Both the position numbers and the translations under genes were made by a program. Below the pieces are notes generated by a model. It saw only the letters and a list, made by a program, of their open reading frames with translations, was not told the DNA's origin and ran no database searches. From assembly GCF_000688395.1 (NCBI RefSeq), contig NZ_JIAG01000008.1, forward strand, positions 92,170 through 156,169: a DNA stretch of 64,000 nt, given 5' to 3'. This DNA comes from Haematomicrobium sanguinis DSM 21259 (GTDB lineage: Bacteria > Actinomycetota > Actinomycetes > Actinomycetales > Micrococcaceae). Below are positions 9,899 through 17,860 of this stretch, piece after piece (positions within the stretch are counted from its first letter, which is position 1; every line of letters begins with the position of its first letter).

Positions 9899-10011
9899 CA
9901 TTTCAGCCCCGGTTGAAGCGCGGGGTGTGATACGCCGTTCTGCTATAACTCGCTGACTAGGCGGTTTTTCCGTCACCCGTCGGCAACGCGTGCTCAAGCG
10001 GGGCTGAAATG
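9899..10011 (+). repeat. 113-bp structured repeat, left flank of a DUF559 gene
   Basis: Begins CATTTCAGCCCCG and ends with its complement; pairing continues inward through TTGA/TCAA and GC. The 9-mer CTGACTAGG sits at 9953-9961, exactly 54 bases from the left edge, as in the partner at 10907-11018. The element fills the gap between pheT and the convergent DUF559 gene, ending one base before the DUF559 stop codon, so it may also act as a bidirectional terminator. Confidence 0.8.
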
Positions 10012-10012
10012 T

Positions 10013-10830
10013 TCAAGATCTGTGGGCGAGAGCTGCGCGAACCTGATTCAGCACAAGACCCGGATTGCTGAAAATGTCTGAAGCCGTGAACCGGAGGGTT
10101 GGAAAACCCTGCATCGCGGCAACATTGTTGCGGCGGCGGTCTTCGGCAAAGTTCTTCTTGTCGCGGTGAAAGTCGTAACCATCGAGTTCCACCACGAGCC
10201 GCCCCCCAACGAGCAGGTCCACGTGCCCCAACCCCTTGATCGCAAATTGCGGTTCAACGCGGTAGCCGGCCTCTACTAATAGGAGACGTGCAACAGTTTC
10301 CAGCGCCGATTGCGACCGAGGATCGATAAGCCCAACGACCTTGCGAGCACCCGCTTCCCGGGGAGATTTCAAGCAGGAATCGAGAGTTGCCAGCTGGACG
10401 TGGCCCTTGATGACCGCAGATTCGGCGATGACCAGGGCGTCTCGAGTGGGAAGGCATTTGAGCGCGTGCACAACACTGTCGAGGAGAGAAGTGATCGGGG
10501 CTGCTGGGAGGGTCTCTTTGAGCCTTTTTGAGTGGCGCTCCTGAACGAGAAAGTGTCCATAGTCTCGGTGTGCACTGTGCCCATACCATAGGTGCGCGAA
10601 GGGATCGTCAAGTGTCCAGAGGCCATAGAGCTTTGCGGCGCGGCGCTGACACACGTGAGCCTCCCTGACCACTCTGCAGCCATGATCAGCTCCGGCGGGG
10701 TATCTGCGGTGGCGATACCGAAACGGCCCAAATCGCGAAAACGTTTCGAAGCCAGGGCCTGGTCAATGCGATATCGATTCCACCCTTGATTGCGCATTTC
10801 GACGCGGCTATAAATTCCCCAAGCCCCCAT
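10013..10830 (-). pseudogene. AbiEi-like / DUF559 endonuclease-domain gene, frameshifted
   Basis: Two frames together encode one protein. From the ATG at 10830 one frame gives the winged-helix AbiEi-like start (RYRIDQALASKRFRDLG...) through GRLTCVSAA; the family then continues with a GLW motif, which here lies in another frame (KLYGLWTLDDPFAHLWY) that runs to 10013. The break falls in the GC run GCGGCGCGGCGC at 10635-10646 and needs one added base. The C-terminal nuclease part is intact: LETVARLLLVEAGY, VDLLVGG, VELDGYDFH and AEDRRRNN match the paralogue at 24472. A GTG at 10672 could start a 219-aa C-terminal protein. True mutation, sequencing error and programmed shift are all possible. Flanked on both sides by matching structured repeats. 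Confidence 0.8.
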
Positions 10831-10906
10831 CCATACAGCATTGCGAAGTTGCTATTGGAACCCAAGGGGTAACGCTGATCTGTGGATAAGCATGGACGGG
10901 TATCGG

Positions 10907-11018
10907 CATTTCAGCCCCGAATGGGCGTTGGGAGAACAACTGCCCGCGGTCGGCACTCACCTGACTAGGACTTTCGCGGTTGACAGTCCGCGGCGGACGC
11001 CTATTCGGGGCTGAAATG
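10907..11018 (+). repeat. 112-bp structured repeat, right flank of the DUF559 gene
   Basis: Starts CATTTCAGCCCCGAAT and ends with the complementary arm; pairing runs about 21 bases with one G-T wobble. The core CTGACTAGG is at 10961-10969, offset 54 as in the copy at 9899. The inner arm bases differ from that copy yet remain complementary. It lies between the 3' end of the sulfatase gene (20 bp away) and the 5' end of the DUF559 gene. Confidence 0.8.
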
Positions 11019-11037
11019 CGGAGATTCTGGCGTTGGG

Positions 11038-12510
11038 CTAACTTGAGGGGACCTGGTGCCCAAAGGAGGCACCGCGCAACTTATTGATCCGCACCTGAGT
11101 GTCGGCGCCGCGCTGGTGGCGCTTGAGTTTCGCGCGGTCGGGGTGATCGGTCACCGTTACGTCCACGCCCTCGATCTCGCGAACCAAGTCGATGAGTGTC
11201 GCCTTCAATTCGGCGGCCTTCTCTTCGTGGCCCGGGTTCCCGATGACGTTGGTCAGTTCATACGGGTCGGCGTAGAGGTCATAGAGCGCTTCTTCACGGT
11301 ATTCGGGTCCGCCCTGCTGGTCGGCCACCACGTGGTACTTCCACCGCGAGGTGCGTACCGCGCGCCCGTACTCGGACTCGGAAATTTGGATAAGCACAGC
11401 CGCGTCTTCCGGCGGATTCAGCACGCTGGTGCGCAGAGCCTCGCCCTGCATGTGATCCGGAACCGGGATTCCCGCGGCTTCGAGCAAGGTTGGTCCCAGG
11501 CTGACGGTGCTGACCGGCGTGGACAGGTGCGCCCCGCGAACAAACCCCGGCCCTTCAAAGAGGAACGGCACACGCACCGACCCATCGTGGCATGACCGCT
11601 TGTACTCGCTATTGCGCGTCTTGAAGTGAGAGCCGTGGTCGGAGGTGTATGCGAGCACAGTCTGGTCACGAATTTCCAGACTGCGCAGCACATCGCGGAC
11701 GCGCCCAACGCACTCATCCAAACGCTTGATTTGCCCGTAATATCCGGAGAGGTGCTCGCGAGAATTGCCGCCCAACTGAGCCAGGTCCGGCGGCAGCCAG
11801 GCGTCCTTGAACGCACCCTGATACACCTCGGGAGCCGGGTAATTATCGAGCTCGTTTTGCTGGTGCGGTTCCAGGAAGGAGGTAAAGAGGAAGAACGGCT
11901 TGTCCTCTTCGCCCGGCGCCGCGTTACCCGCAATAAAGCGAATCATGGCATCGGTCATGGCATCGGCGCGGTATCCGGGAAGTTCGACCGGGGCGCCGTC
12001 ACCGTCATAGAGCACCGTGCGGTATTCGTCCGAGGTCCACTCCAACACATTGGAGGCCAACCAGAAGTCCCACCCTTCGCGCGCTTCGGGAGGAACCACC
12101 GCGCCTTGACCCTCCACGAGGTGCCACTTGCCGATGTACCCGGTGCGGTATCCCGCGTCCTGGAACAGCTTGCCGAGGGTCGGAATGTCCAAAGGCAAAG
12201 AAAGACCATTGGTGATCACGGTGGTTTGCGTCGGGTACATGCCGGTCAACAGCGCCGAGCGTGCCGGAGCGCACACCGGGTTGGTGGTGCATGCGGCGTC
12301 AAAACTCACGCCCGATTTCGCCATCAAGTCCAGATTCGGCGTCAAACCGCTGGGATTCCCCGCGCTTCCCAAAGAATCCCAGCGCTGTTGATCGGTGAAA
12401 AACACAATGACATTGGGGCGCGGCCCCGCGACTGCGGAGGGTCCGCCCGAAAGAGACGGGCTCGCGGACTCGGTGACAGGAGCAGGGTCAGTTGTGGGGG
12501 AGGTGCTCAT
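11038..12510 (-). CDS. Type I sulfatase family protein
   Basis: A 490-aa member of the alkaline-phosphatase-like sulfatase family, which hydrolyses sulfate esters. The first metal site reads VIVFFTDQQRWD (about residue 35), and NPVCAPARSALLTGMYP has the C-x-P-x-R signature in which Cys is converted to formylglycine. GYIGKWHL and the late TSDHGSHF complete the metal and active site. No signal peptide is evident, so it may act in the cytoplasm. No formylglycine-generating enzyme is seen in the window. Choline, heparan or other sulfates are possible substrates; I cannot choose. ATG at 12510. Confidence 0.88.
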   Translation of the reverse strand: MSTSPTTDPAPVTESASPSLSGGPSAVAGPRPNVIVFFTDQQRWDSLGSAGNPSGLTPNLDLMAKSGVSFDAACTTNPVCAPARSALLTGMYPTQTTVITNGLSLPLDIPTLGKLFQDAGYRTGYIGKWHLVEGQGAVVPPEAREGWDFWLASNVLEWTSDEYRTVLYDGDGAPVELPGYRADAMTDAMIRFIAGNAAPGEEDKPFFLFTSFLEPHQQNELDNYPAPEVYQGAFKDAWLPPDLAQLGGNSREHLSGYYGQIKRLDECVGRVRDVLRSLEIRDQTVLAYTSDHGSHFKTRNSEYKRSCHDGSVRVPFLFEGPGFVRGAHLSTPVSTVSLGPTLLEAAGIPVPDHMQGEALRTSVLNPPEDAAVLIQISESEYGRAVRTSRWKYHVVADQQGGPEYREEALYDLYADPYELTNVIGNPGHEEKAAELKATLIDLVREIEGVDVTVTDHPDRAKLKRHQRGADTQVRINKLRGASFGHQVPSS

Positions 12511-12545
12511 GGTTTCCTTCGCGGTGGCTTCGGTGCCGAATACTT

Positions 12546-12595
12546 GGCAACCATGTTACCTTTTGTGCGAGTCGTGTGCGATCTTGTGCGCTTTG
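12546..12595 (-). promoter_or_regulatory. Possible operator region upstream of the sulfatase gene
   Basis: GGCAAC-CAT-GTTACC (12546-12560) is a near-perfect inverted repeat 36 bp before the sulfatase start, followed by three TGTGCG hexamers roughly 10-12 bp apart. No regulator gene is adjacent. Weak evidence. Confidence 0.3.
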
Positions 12596-12661
12596 TGACT
12601 GGGTGCCTCCGCCCAGCTACACCGACCACGTGTGCCCCCACGCTCCGGCACCCCCAAAAGA

Positions 12662-13585
12662 TCAGGCCTCACTCAGCGTCATCGTCGAGGACAACACCGG
12701 CGCGGCGCTCTCGCCCTTTTCAAATACTCGCGACGCCGACCCGACAATCAGCGGATCCGGCACACCGACAAGTTCGGCATCTTTGTTTTCGTAGTCAAAC
12801 AGGGACAGCACGTGGCGCATCGCCCCGATGCGAGCGCGCTTCTTGTCATTGCTTTTTACCACTGTCCACGGCGCATAATCCGTATTGGTCCGCGCAAACA
12901 TGGTCTCTTTAGCCAGAGTGTACGCATCCCACTTATCCAGTGACGCCAGATCCATTGGCGAGAGCTTCCACTGCCGCACCGGATCCACCTGGCGAATCGT
13001 AAGCCGGGTGCGCTGTTCCAGTTGCGACACCGAAAACCAGAACTTCACCACCGATACCCCGTCATCCACGAGCATCCGCTCAAACAAGGGCACCTGCGTC
13101 AAAAACTGCTCATACTGCGTATCGGTGCAAAACCCCATCACACGCTCCACACCGGCCCGGTTGTACCAAGAACGGTCAAAAAGCACCATCTCGCCGCCGG
13201 CCGGCAAATGCGAAACGTAGCGCTGAAAGTACCATTGCGACGACTCGCGCGGCGACGGTTTCTCCAGCGCCACCACATGCGCCCCGCGCGGGTTCAGGTG
13301 CTCGGTAAATCGCTTAATGGTCCCGCCCTTGCCGGCGGCATCGCGCCCTTCAAACACCAGTACAAGCCGCCGCCCCTCCTTCTTGATCCACTGCTGCAGC
13401 TTCAGCAATTCGATCTGGAGCAGCCGCTTTTGCGCCTCATATTCGCCCCGATCCATCCGCGCGGAATACGGAAACCCCTCCCGCCAGGTATCCACCGGCA
13501 CCCGATCCGGCCCCAGCAAAATAGGGTCATCATCGTCATCATCCAGGACCGCGAAACCTTGAGAGTTCAACTGCACTGCGCTCAT
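12662..13585 (-). CDS. ppk2: Polyphosphate kinase 2 family protein
   Basis: Transfers phosphate between polyphosphate and nucleotides (PPK2 family, cytosolic). The 307-aa protein has the Walker A motif GRDAAGKGGTIKR, a lid region with PSPRESSQWYFQRYVSHLP, and the Walker B segment MVLFDRSWYNRAGVE; these are the standard PPK2 landmarks for the one-domain form. The ATG at 13585 is chosen because homologous sequence starts soon after; a run of Asp (DDDDDD) follows near residue 15. Divergent from the phosphopantetheinyl transferase gene over 43 bp, which must hold both promoters. Confidence 0.92.
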   Translation of the reverse strand: MSAVQLNSQGFAVLDDDDDDPILLGPDRVPVDTWREGFPYSARMDRGEYEAQKRLLQIELLKLQQWIKKEGRRLVLVFEGRDAAGKGGTIKRFTEHLNPRGAHVVALEKPSPRESSQWYFQRYVSHLPAGGEMVLFDRSWYNRAGVERVMGFCTDTQYEQFLTQVPLFERMLVDDGVSVVKFWFSVSQLEQRTRLTIRQVDPVRQWKLSPMDLASLDKWDAYTLAKETMFARTNTDYAPWTVVKSNDKKRARIGAMRHVLSLFDYENKDAELVGVPDPLIVGSASRVFEKGESAAPVLSSTMTLSEA

Positions 13586-13628
13586 ACTGAAAAGGCTAGG
13601 GTCGCCACGTAAACAGAGGGTGAACGTC

Positions 13629-14321
13629 ATGATCACCGATTCCCAGGTCAGCATCGGCACATTGCCCACCAGCGCCGAGTCGCCCCCGCACGTGAGCGCG
13701 CCCGAGGCCGAATACGCCGCGCGCTTCACCAACTCAGCCGCCCGCGAACGCTTCGAACAGCGCCGGTGGCTGGTGCGCCAGATTCTTGCCACGCACCTGG
13801 ACGTCGATCCAGATGACCTTACCCCCGCCTACCAGTGCCCTGAGCACGGTGAGGGCGTGCATGGGCGTCCCGGCTACCGATTGCGCGGCGAGCATATTCC
13901 GCTCGCCATTTCTGCCTCCAGTTACCAGGGCACGGTAGTGGTTCTGGTGTCCGGCGAGTTCACCAGGGTGGGCATTGACATCACAGATAAGTACGACGGC
14001 GCCTTCCGCACAGATCGCGAACCCCTACCTGATACGGCCAAGACATTTCTCAGTTTTGCCGATGCTGAATGGGTGTTGGATGCTCCCATGCAAGAGCGCA
14101 GCGAACGACTGGCCCGAGTGTGGACCATTAAGGAAGCGGTGTTGAAGGCAGAGGGGAGCGGGTTGCGGAGGGACCCGGTCAGCTTTTCCGTAGTGCAGGA
14201 CGGCGAGCTTGCCGAAACGCTCAGCCAGCACGGCATTCAGGACACCTACATTGAGCGCGACACTTTTGGGCCCATTGTGACCCGCAACGGGCTCGTCATT
14301 TCGCTCGCCGCGCAGGACTGA
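13629..14321 (+). CDS. 4'-phosphopantetheinyl transferase (Sfp-type)
   Basis: Moves the phosphopantetheine arm of CoA onto a serine of carrier domains. The protein (about 230 aa) shows the paired Mg2+/CoA motifs: VGIDI in the middle and WTIKEAVLKAEGSGL (the W-x-x-KEA signature) later. The ATG at 13629 has AGAGGG eight bases upstream; a GTG at 13620 is less likely. The Pls-like synthetase at 19297-23238 has a carrier domain with a GGGS attachment site, so it is the natural substrate in this window. That link is inferred from proximity. Confidence 0.88.
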   Translation: MITDSQVSIGTLPTSAESPPHVSAPEAEYAARFTNSAARERFEQRRWLVRQILATHLDVDPDDLTPAYQCPEHGEGVHGRPGYRLRGEHIPLAISASSYQGTVVVLVSGEFTRVGIDITDKYDGAFRTDREPLPDTAKTFLSFADAEWVLDAPMQERSERLARVWTIKEAVLKAEGSGLRRDPVSFSVVQDGELAETLSQHGIQDTYIERDTFGPIVTRNGLVISLAAQD

Positions 14322-14378
14322 AGTACGGTTGCGCAACCCGTGTTGCCAGTGCGGAAACTCATTGTTAGTGTTTCCCTT

Positions 14379-14825
14379 ATGGAAACACATCACGGGGTAT
14401 CACAACACGACAATGGTGCGAAGACCATGTTGGAAGTCGCGCGCAGGGCCGAGTCTGAAACTCGGAACCCCCAATTGCCGTGGACGTTTTTTGTTACCCA
14501 AGCCGTCTTGCTCGCTGCAGTATGCGTCGCCCAACTGCTCCCAGGCACAGCGGCTATCCTGGTGACAATCTTGGGGTTAATTTCGCTCATGGCAGTCGGT
14601 GCCTGGAGTGTATTTGCCAGGAAAGGCTACGGCTTTGTATGGCCAGATGGATATGCTGCCTTTCCCTTCATTTTAGCCATGCTGATCCTGGTCGGAATCC
14701 CTGCCATAGTTGCCATCGGATTACACGTGCAATGGTTGTGGCTCGTGGCAGGAGCTTTTGCTTTGATGGCAACTCTTGAAATGGGACGTCGCTACCGGAG
14801 ATCTCTTAACCGTGACTCCCACTGA
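14379..14825 (+). CDS. Small membrane protein paired with a winged-helix regulator
   Basis: I do not recognise a named family. About 148 aa, with a hydrophilic N-terminus and then four hydrophobic stretches (FVTQAVLLAAVCVAQLL, TAAILVTILGLISLMAVGA, FPFILAMLILVGIPAIVAI, LWLVAGAFALM), ending in a basic tail RRYRRSLNR. Its end overlaps the start of the regulator gene. Membrane proteins of this kind often travel with a small winged-helix regulator in actinobacteria. The ATG at 14379 has no obvious ribosome binding site, so it may be leaderless. Confidence 0.65.
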   Translation: METHHGVSQHDNGAKTMLEVARRAESETRNPQLPWTFFVTQAVLLAAVCVAQLLPGTAAILVTILGLISLMAVGAWSVFARKGYGFVWPDGYAAFPFILAMLILVGIPAIVAIGLHVQWLWLVAGAFALMATLEMGRRYRRSLNRDSH

Positions 14826-15138
14826 ACTTGATCCGGTGATTCATGCACCGCACCGACTCAGAATTTGCGCGATAGCCCATTCGGCTTCTTACGTCGAATT
14901 CGGTGAACTTCAAAAACGGCTCGGTCTGTCAAAATCCGCGCTCAGTAAGCACCTCACGCAACTCGTGGAGCATGGATATATTGAGGAAGAGCGCCTCACC
15001 AGAGCAGGACGCTCCCGACTCCGGATCTCTTTGACCGAAACCGGGCGGCAAGCGTATAAGGAATACGTTTCGGCACTCGAGGCGATCATCAACGGCACCG
15101 AAGAGCAGGTCACAAGGCTCAAGATGGTAGAGCAGTAA
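14812..15138 (+). CDS. Winged-helix transcriptional regulator
   Basis: A 108-aa DNA-binding protein. FGELQKRLGLSKSALSKHLTQLVEHGYIEEER is a helix-turn-helix with recognition helix and the wing follows (RAGRSRLRISLTETGRQAYKEYV), matching the MarR/ArsR-like one-domain regulators. The GTG at 14812 overlaps the membrane protein gene by 14 bp and has CGGAG ahead of it. Probably regulates its own operon. No effector-binding residues such as paired cysteines are seen. Confidence 0.8.
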   Translation: MTPTELDPVIHAPHRLRICAIAHSASYVEFGELQKRLGLSKSALSKHLTQLVEHGYIEEERLTRAGRSRLRISLTETGRQAYKEYVSALEAIINGTEEQVTRLKMVEQ

Positions 15139-15149
15139 GGACCGCTTCG

Positions 15150-16067
15150 CTACGCAGGATTCGAGTCGACGGAGTTGACGGTGTATACGTTCGCGACCGC
15201 GCGGTCGGAACCATGACAGGTGAGTTGGGTTGGCGCGCCGCGGCCGACGGTGATGCGAACCTCGTAACGGCGATGCGGCTCCCGGCGGCTTTCGACCTGG
15301 ATATTCCATACCGCCGCGTCCCGAGCCACTGCGCCAATGGCGTAGTCGAATCGGCCGGCGGGACCTGCCGCATCCAACACCGCCGCTATCGCCACTTGTT
15401 CCACCGGGAGCAGGTCGGTGTAACCGCGCAAAAAGGTGCCGCCGATACGGTTATCGAGATGATCTGAAATCACGCCGAGAGCACTTTCAACGTCGAGATT
15501 GCCGTAGTAAACCCCGTCCGGGACAACCACAATATTGGCCGCAAACCTATCGCCGCCCACATGGGAACACTCCCAGATCAGCTCCGGCCACCGTTCGGCC
15601 AGTGTTGCGGCAACTGGTCTGCCGCGGAGAGCGCAACATAGGTCGTGTTGGCCGTGCGTGCACACCAGAACCACCGGGGGAAGCTCCGCGGGAGTTGTCG
15701 GGGATTCGCCACGCGCGTCAAGAGCGTCGCAAATACGCAAGAGGTCGGCGTCTTGGCTCCACTTGCCCCAGGTTTGCCGCAGGTCTCCGGGGGCGTCTAA
15801 GCGGAGGACCGCCCATTGTCCGCCGTGCGTGGCGGTACGCCGACCGGGGCGGCGCATGAGCAAGATGCGTGCGCCATGACGCTCGGCCGCTTCAGCGACC
15901 CCGGCACGCACCCGCCAATCGATGTCAACGCCGTCAAAGCCGTTGCGGGGCCAGCCGCCGCGGTACTCGATCAGTATCCAAACTCTCCCTCGGGGAGCCG
16001 TCCCGGCAATGGCATCGCCACGCTCGCGCGCGGCGTTCGAGCACCGAAAATCCTGGGTTGTACTCAC
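15150..16067 (-). CDS. Sucrase/ferredoxin-like (Suc_Fer-like) protein
   Basis: A 305-aa thioredoxin-fold [2Fe-2S]-type protein. CTHGQHDLCCALRG and CSHVGGDRFAANIVV are the conserved cysteine and glycine motifs of the Suc_Fer-like family; RCSNAARERGDAIAGTA and ILIEYRGGWPRNGF mark its start. The family is thought to carry electrons, but no enzyme activity is well established. It is last in a three-gene unit after the repeat peptide and the JmjC oxygenase, so it could supply electrons to the oxygenase or re-reduce its iron (inference). The start is GTG at 16067, inside a 14-bp tandem array. Confidence 0.8.
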   Translation of the reverse strand: MSTTQDFRCSNAARERGDAIAGTAPRGRVWILIEYRGGWPRNGFDGVDIDWRVRAGVAEAAERHGARILLMRRPGRRTATHGGQWAVLRLDAPGDLRQTWGKWSQDADLLRICDALDARGESPTTPAELPPVVLVCTHGQHDLCCALRGRPVAATLAERWPELIWECSHVGGDRFAANIVVVPDGVYYGNLDVESALGVISDHLDNRIGGTFLRGYTDLLPVEQVAIAAVLDAAGPAGRFDYAIGAVARDAAVWNIQVESRREPHRRYEVRITVGRGAPTQLTCHGSDRAVANVYTVNSVDSNPA

Positions 16068-16144
16068 TGGGTCGTATTCATTGGGCTGTGCTTACTGGGC
16101 AGCATTCACTGGACTGAACGCACTGGACTGTACTCACTGGGCAG
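16061..16144. repeat. Six-copy 14-bp tandem repeat
   Basis: Six back-to-back 14-mers with consensus TACTCACTGGGCWG (16061, 16075, 16089, 16103, 16117, 16131). First and last copies are closest to consensus. The array spans the gap between the JmjC gene and the Suc_Fer gene, including the stop codon of the former and the GTG start of the latter. There are no spacers, so it is not a CRISPR. Confidence 0.9.
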
Positions 16145-17369
16145 TACCGTCGGTGCCAGCGAGGAGCGCGCCGGCCGCAAGGAGCCGTTCTGCCAAGTCT
16201 CGACCGAGGTCCTCCACCGTGGCAGGGGATCCGTCAAGCACCGGCCGTAGCTTTTCGAGTTCGGCGTCGCTGAAATCAAACCAGCCAAGGCGCGTGTACA
16301 CACGGTTTCCGCGTACCACCGGATCCAATGCGCCTCGCCAGGACAGCAGGGTGTCGTCCGCCAAATTATTCAGTGTCTGCAACTGCCGCAAGGGGCCAAG
16401 AGGAGCGGGGCGTGCCTGAGAGCGGCGAATGCGATCCAGGGCGTCACGCGCGGAAGCATCCTGGAGAGCCTCACGTACGCGTTCCCTAATGTGTTCTAGC
16501 GTGGCCTCGTCAGGCTGACTTTCGCCCAGGGGAAGGTTTCCTCGGATGGTCGGGTCGTCCTGGAGGGAGGCCAGCGCCGCCTGGACAAGTTCTTCGGCCA
16601 CGGCGTAGCCGGTCCAGTTGTGCACTCCCAGCGTGACGTGGATGGATACCTCGCCTTGCGCAGTTGCCGCATGTAGCCAGCCGCGCGGCACATAGAGCAC
16701 ATCGCCGGGTTCGAGAACTGCGTCAATGACCGGATCGGTTTTGGCGGCCGCGGCAACTGCCTCGCGCCGGTCCGTCCACGGTTGATCGCGGAGCGGGGAA
16801 TCGAAGACCGGTTCGTGCAGTCGCCAGCGCTTGGCGCCCTCAATTTGGAGCACAAAAACGTCGTGGACGTCATAGTGATCGTCAAAGCCTTGGTTTTGCG
16901 GCGGCGTGATGTATGCGTTCGCTTGAACAGGGTTTCCAAGTTCCTCGCTCAAGGCGGAGGTGAACTGCCCCAAAGGCGCCCAGGTGCGCTGCAGCGCTTG
17001 AAGAACGAGCGTCGCTCCATCGCGAAAGTGCCGCCACAATTTGGTGTCATCCAGTTGGTCGCCAATCGTGGCACCCACCCCTGCCGGCGAGGTGAAGGAA
17101 GAGGTCGGCAGCGTTTCGCCGTCCTTGGCGACACGCAAAAACGGGGAGCGAAGTCCGCGCTCGGAAATGAGTTCGTCAACGGCCCCGGCGGAAAACAGAT
17201 CGGAGAAGTCTCCCACGTTTTTGCTCAGGAGCGCGCGCTTGCCCCAATAGTCCTGGGCAAAGGTGTCCCGTGGGATGTCTATCAGGCGTGATTCCAGCAC
17301 CCCGGCGCCTTGCAGTTGGGGTGCTACCGGGTCGCCGGGGTGCTGGAGATCAGTTGCGGGCGTGCTCAA
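16134..17369 (-). CDS. JmjC-type cupin oxygenase (ribosomal-oxygenase-like, Cupin_4)
   Basis: A 411-aa Fe(II)/2-oxoglutarate oxygenase of the ROX type (relatives: YcfD, which hydroxylates an Arg of ribosomal protein uL16, and human MINA53/NO66, which hydroxylate His). The iron triad is visible as H165-x-D167 in DDHYDVHDVFVLQ and H233 in PRGWLHAA. The N-terminal WGKRALL segment and C-terminal dimerisation and winged-helix regions fit the family. The start is TTG, overlapping the stop of the repeat-peptide gene, so the two are translationally coupled. The adjacent, coupled gene suggests that the repeat peptide, not a ribosomal protein, is the substrate. That is inference. Confidence 0.88.
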   Translation of the reverse strand: MSTPATDLQHPGDPVAPQLQGAGVLESRLIDIPRDTFAQDYWGKRALLSKNVGDFSDLFSAGAVDELISERGLRSPFLRVAKDGETLPTSSFTSPAGVGATIGDQLDDTKLWRHFRDGATLVLQALQRTWAPLGQFTSALSEELGNPVQANAYITPPQNQGFDDHYDVHDVFVLQIEGAKRWRLHEPVFDSPLRDQPWTDRREAVAAAAKTDPVIDAVLEPGDVLYVPRGWLHAATAQGEVSIHVTLGVHNWTGYAVAEELVQAALASLQDDPTIRGNLPLGESQPDEATLEHIRERVREALQDASARDALDRIRRSQARPAPLGPLRQLQTLNNLADDTLLSWRGALDPVVRGNRVYTRLGWFDFSDAELEKLRPVLDGSPATVEDLGRDLAERLLAAGALLAGTDGTAQ

Positions 17370-17707
17370 GAGCGGTCGGCCTCACGGTCGGCTCCGCTGT
17401 CAGCACCGCCGTCAGCACCGCTGTCAGCGCCGCCATCGGCTCCGCCGTCGTGGACACCAGGGGTGCCGGATGCACCGCCGTCAGCCGGGCCTTCAGCGCC
17501 ACCGTCAGCACCGCCGTCAGCGCCACCGTCGTGCACACCGGGGGTGCCGGATGCGCCGCCGTCGGCCGGACCTTCGGCTCCGCTGTCGGCGCCACCATCA
17601 GCGCCACCATCGGCGCCGCCGTCGTGCACACCGGGGGTGCCGGATGCGCCGCCGTCGGCCGGGCCTTCAGTTTCATTTTCATTCGGGTCGAAGTTGGATT
17701 CTGACAT
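17366..17707 (-). CDS. Small Gly/Ala/Asp-rich repeat protein, candidate substrate of the JmjC oxygenase
   Basis: The product is 113 aa. After an acidic leader (MSESNFDPNENET) come three units, each starting EGPADGGASGTPGVHDGG and followed by GAD/GGA triplets; units are about 31, 27 and 36 residues long. There are exactly three histidines, one per unit in GVHDGG, and no Cys, Lys or aromatic residue except one Phe. A strong AAGGAGG ribosome binding site lies before the ATG at 17707. Its stop overlaps the TTG start of the oxygenase. Open frames on the other strand exist because the DNA is repetitive but have no such signals. Could be a RiPP-like precursor or a metal-binding acidic peptide; function unknown. 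Confidence 0.75.
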   Translation of the reverse strand: MSESNFDPNENETEGPADGGASGTPGVHDGGADGGADGGADSGAEGPADGGASGTPGVHDGGADGGADGGAEGPADGGASGTPGVHDGGADGGADSGADGGADSGADREADRS

Positions 17708-17860
17708 GATTCCTCCTTGATTTTCCTCCGAGCGCGTACCCAGAACGAACCCTAGATCCGCGTTGATCGTGGTGGGGCGAAGTGCCTCAACACCTACGCT
17801 ACTTGCCCGAGGCGCGCTTGGGAACGGGGTACGTTTTGCGGCGATGAACCGCAGGGCGCC

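Noticed and set aside
10013..10672. Treating the 219-residue C-terminal frame as a complete normal gene
   Set aside because: Family members carry an N-terminal winged helix, and that sequence is present just upstream in another frame, so a frameshift explains it better.
16061..16144. CRISPR array
   Set aside because: The 14-bp units are directly adjacent with no spacers and no cas genes are in the window.
17263..17720. Plus-strand open frames of about 140 residues across the repeat-peptide gene
   Set aside because: They arise from the GC-rich repeats, are rich in Pro/Ser or Arg, and lack a ribosome binding site; the minus-strand gene has AAGGAGG and couples to the oxygenase.
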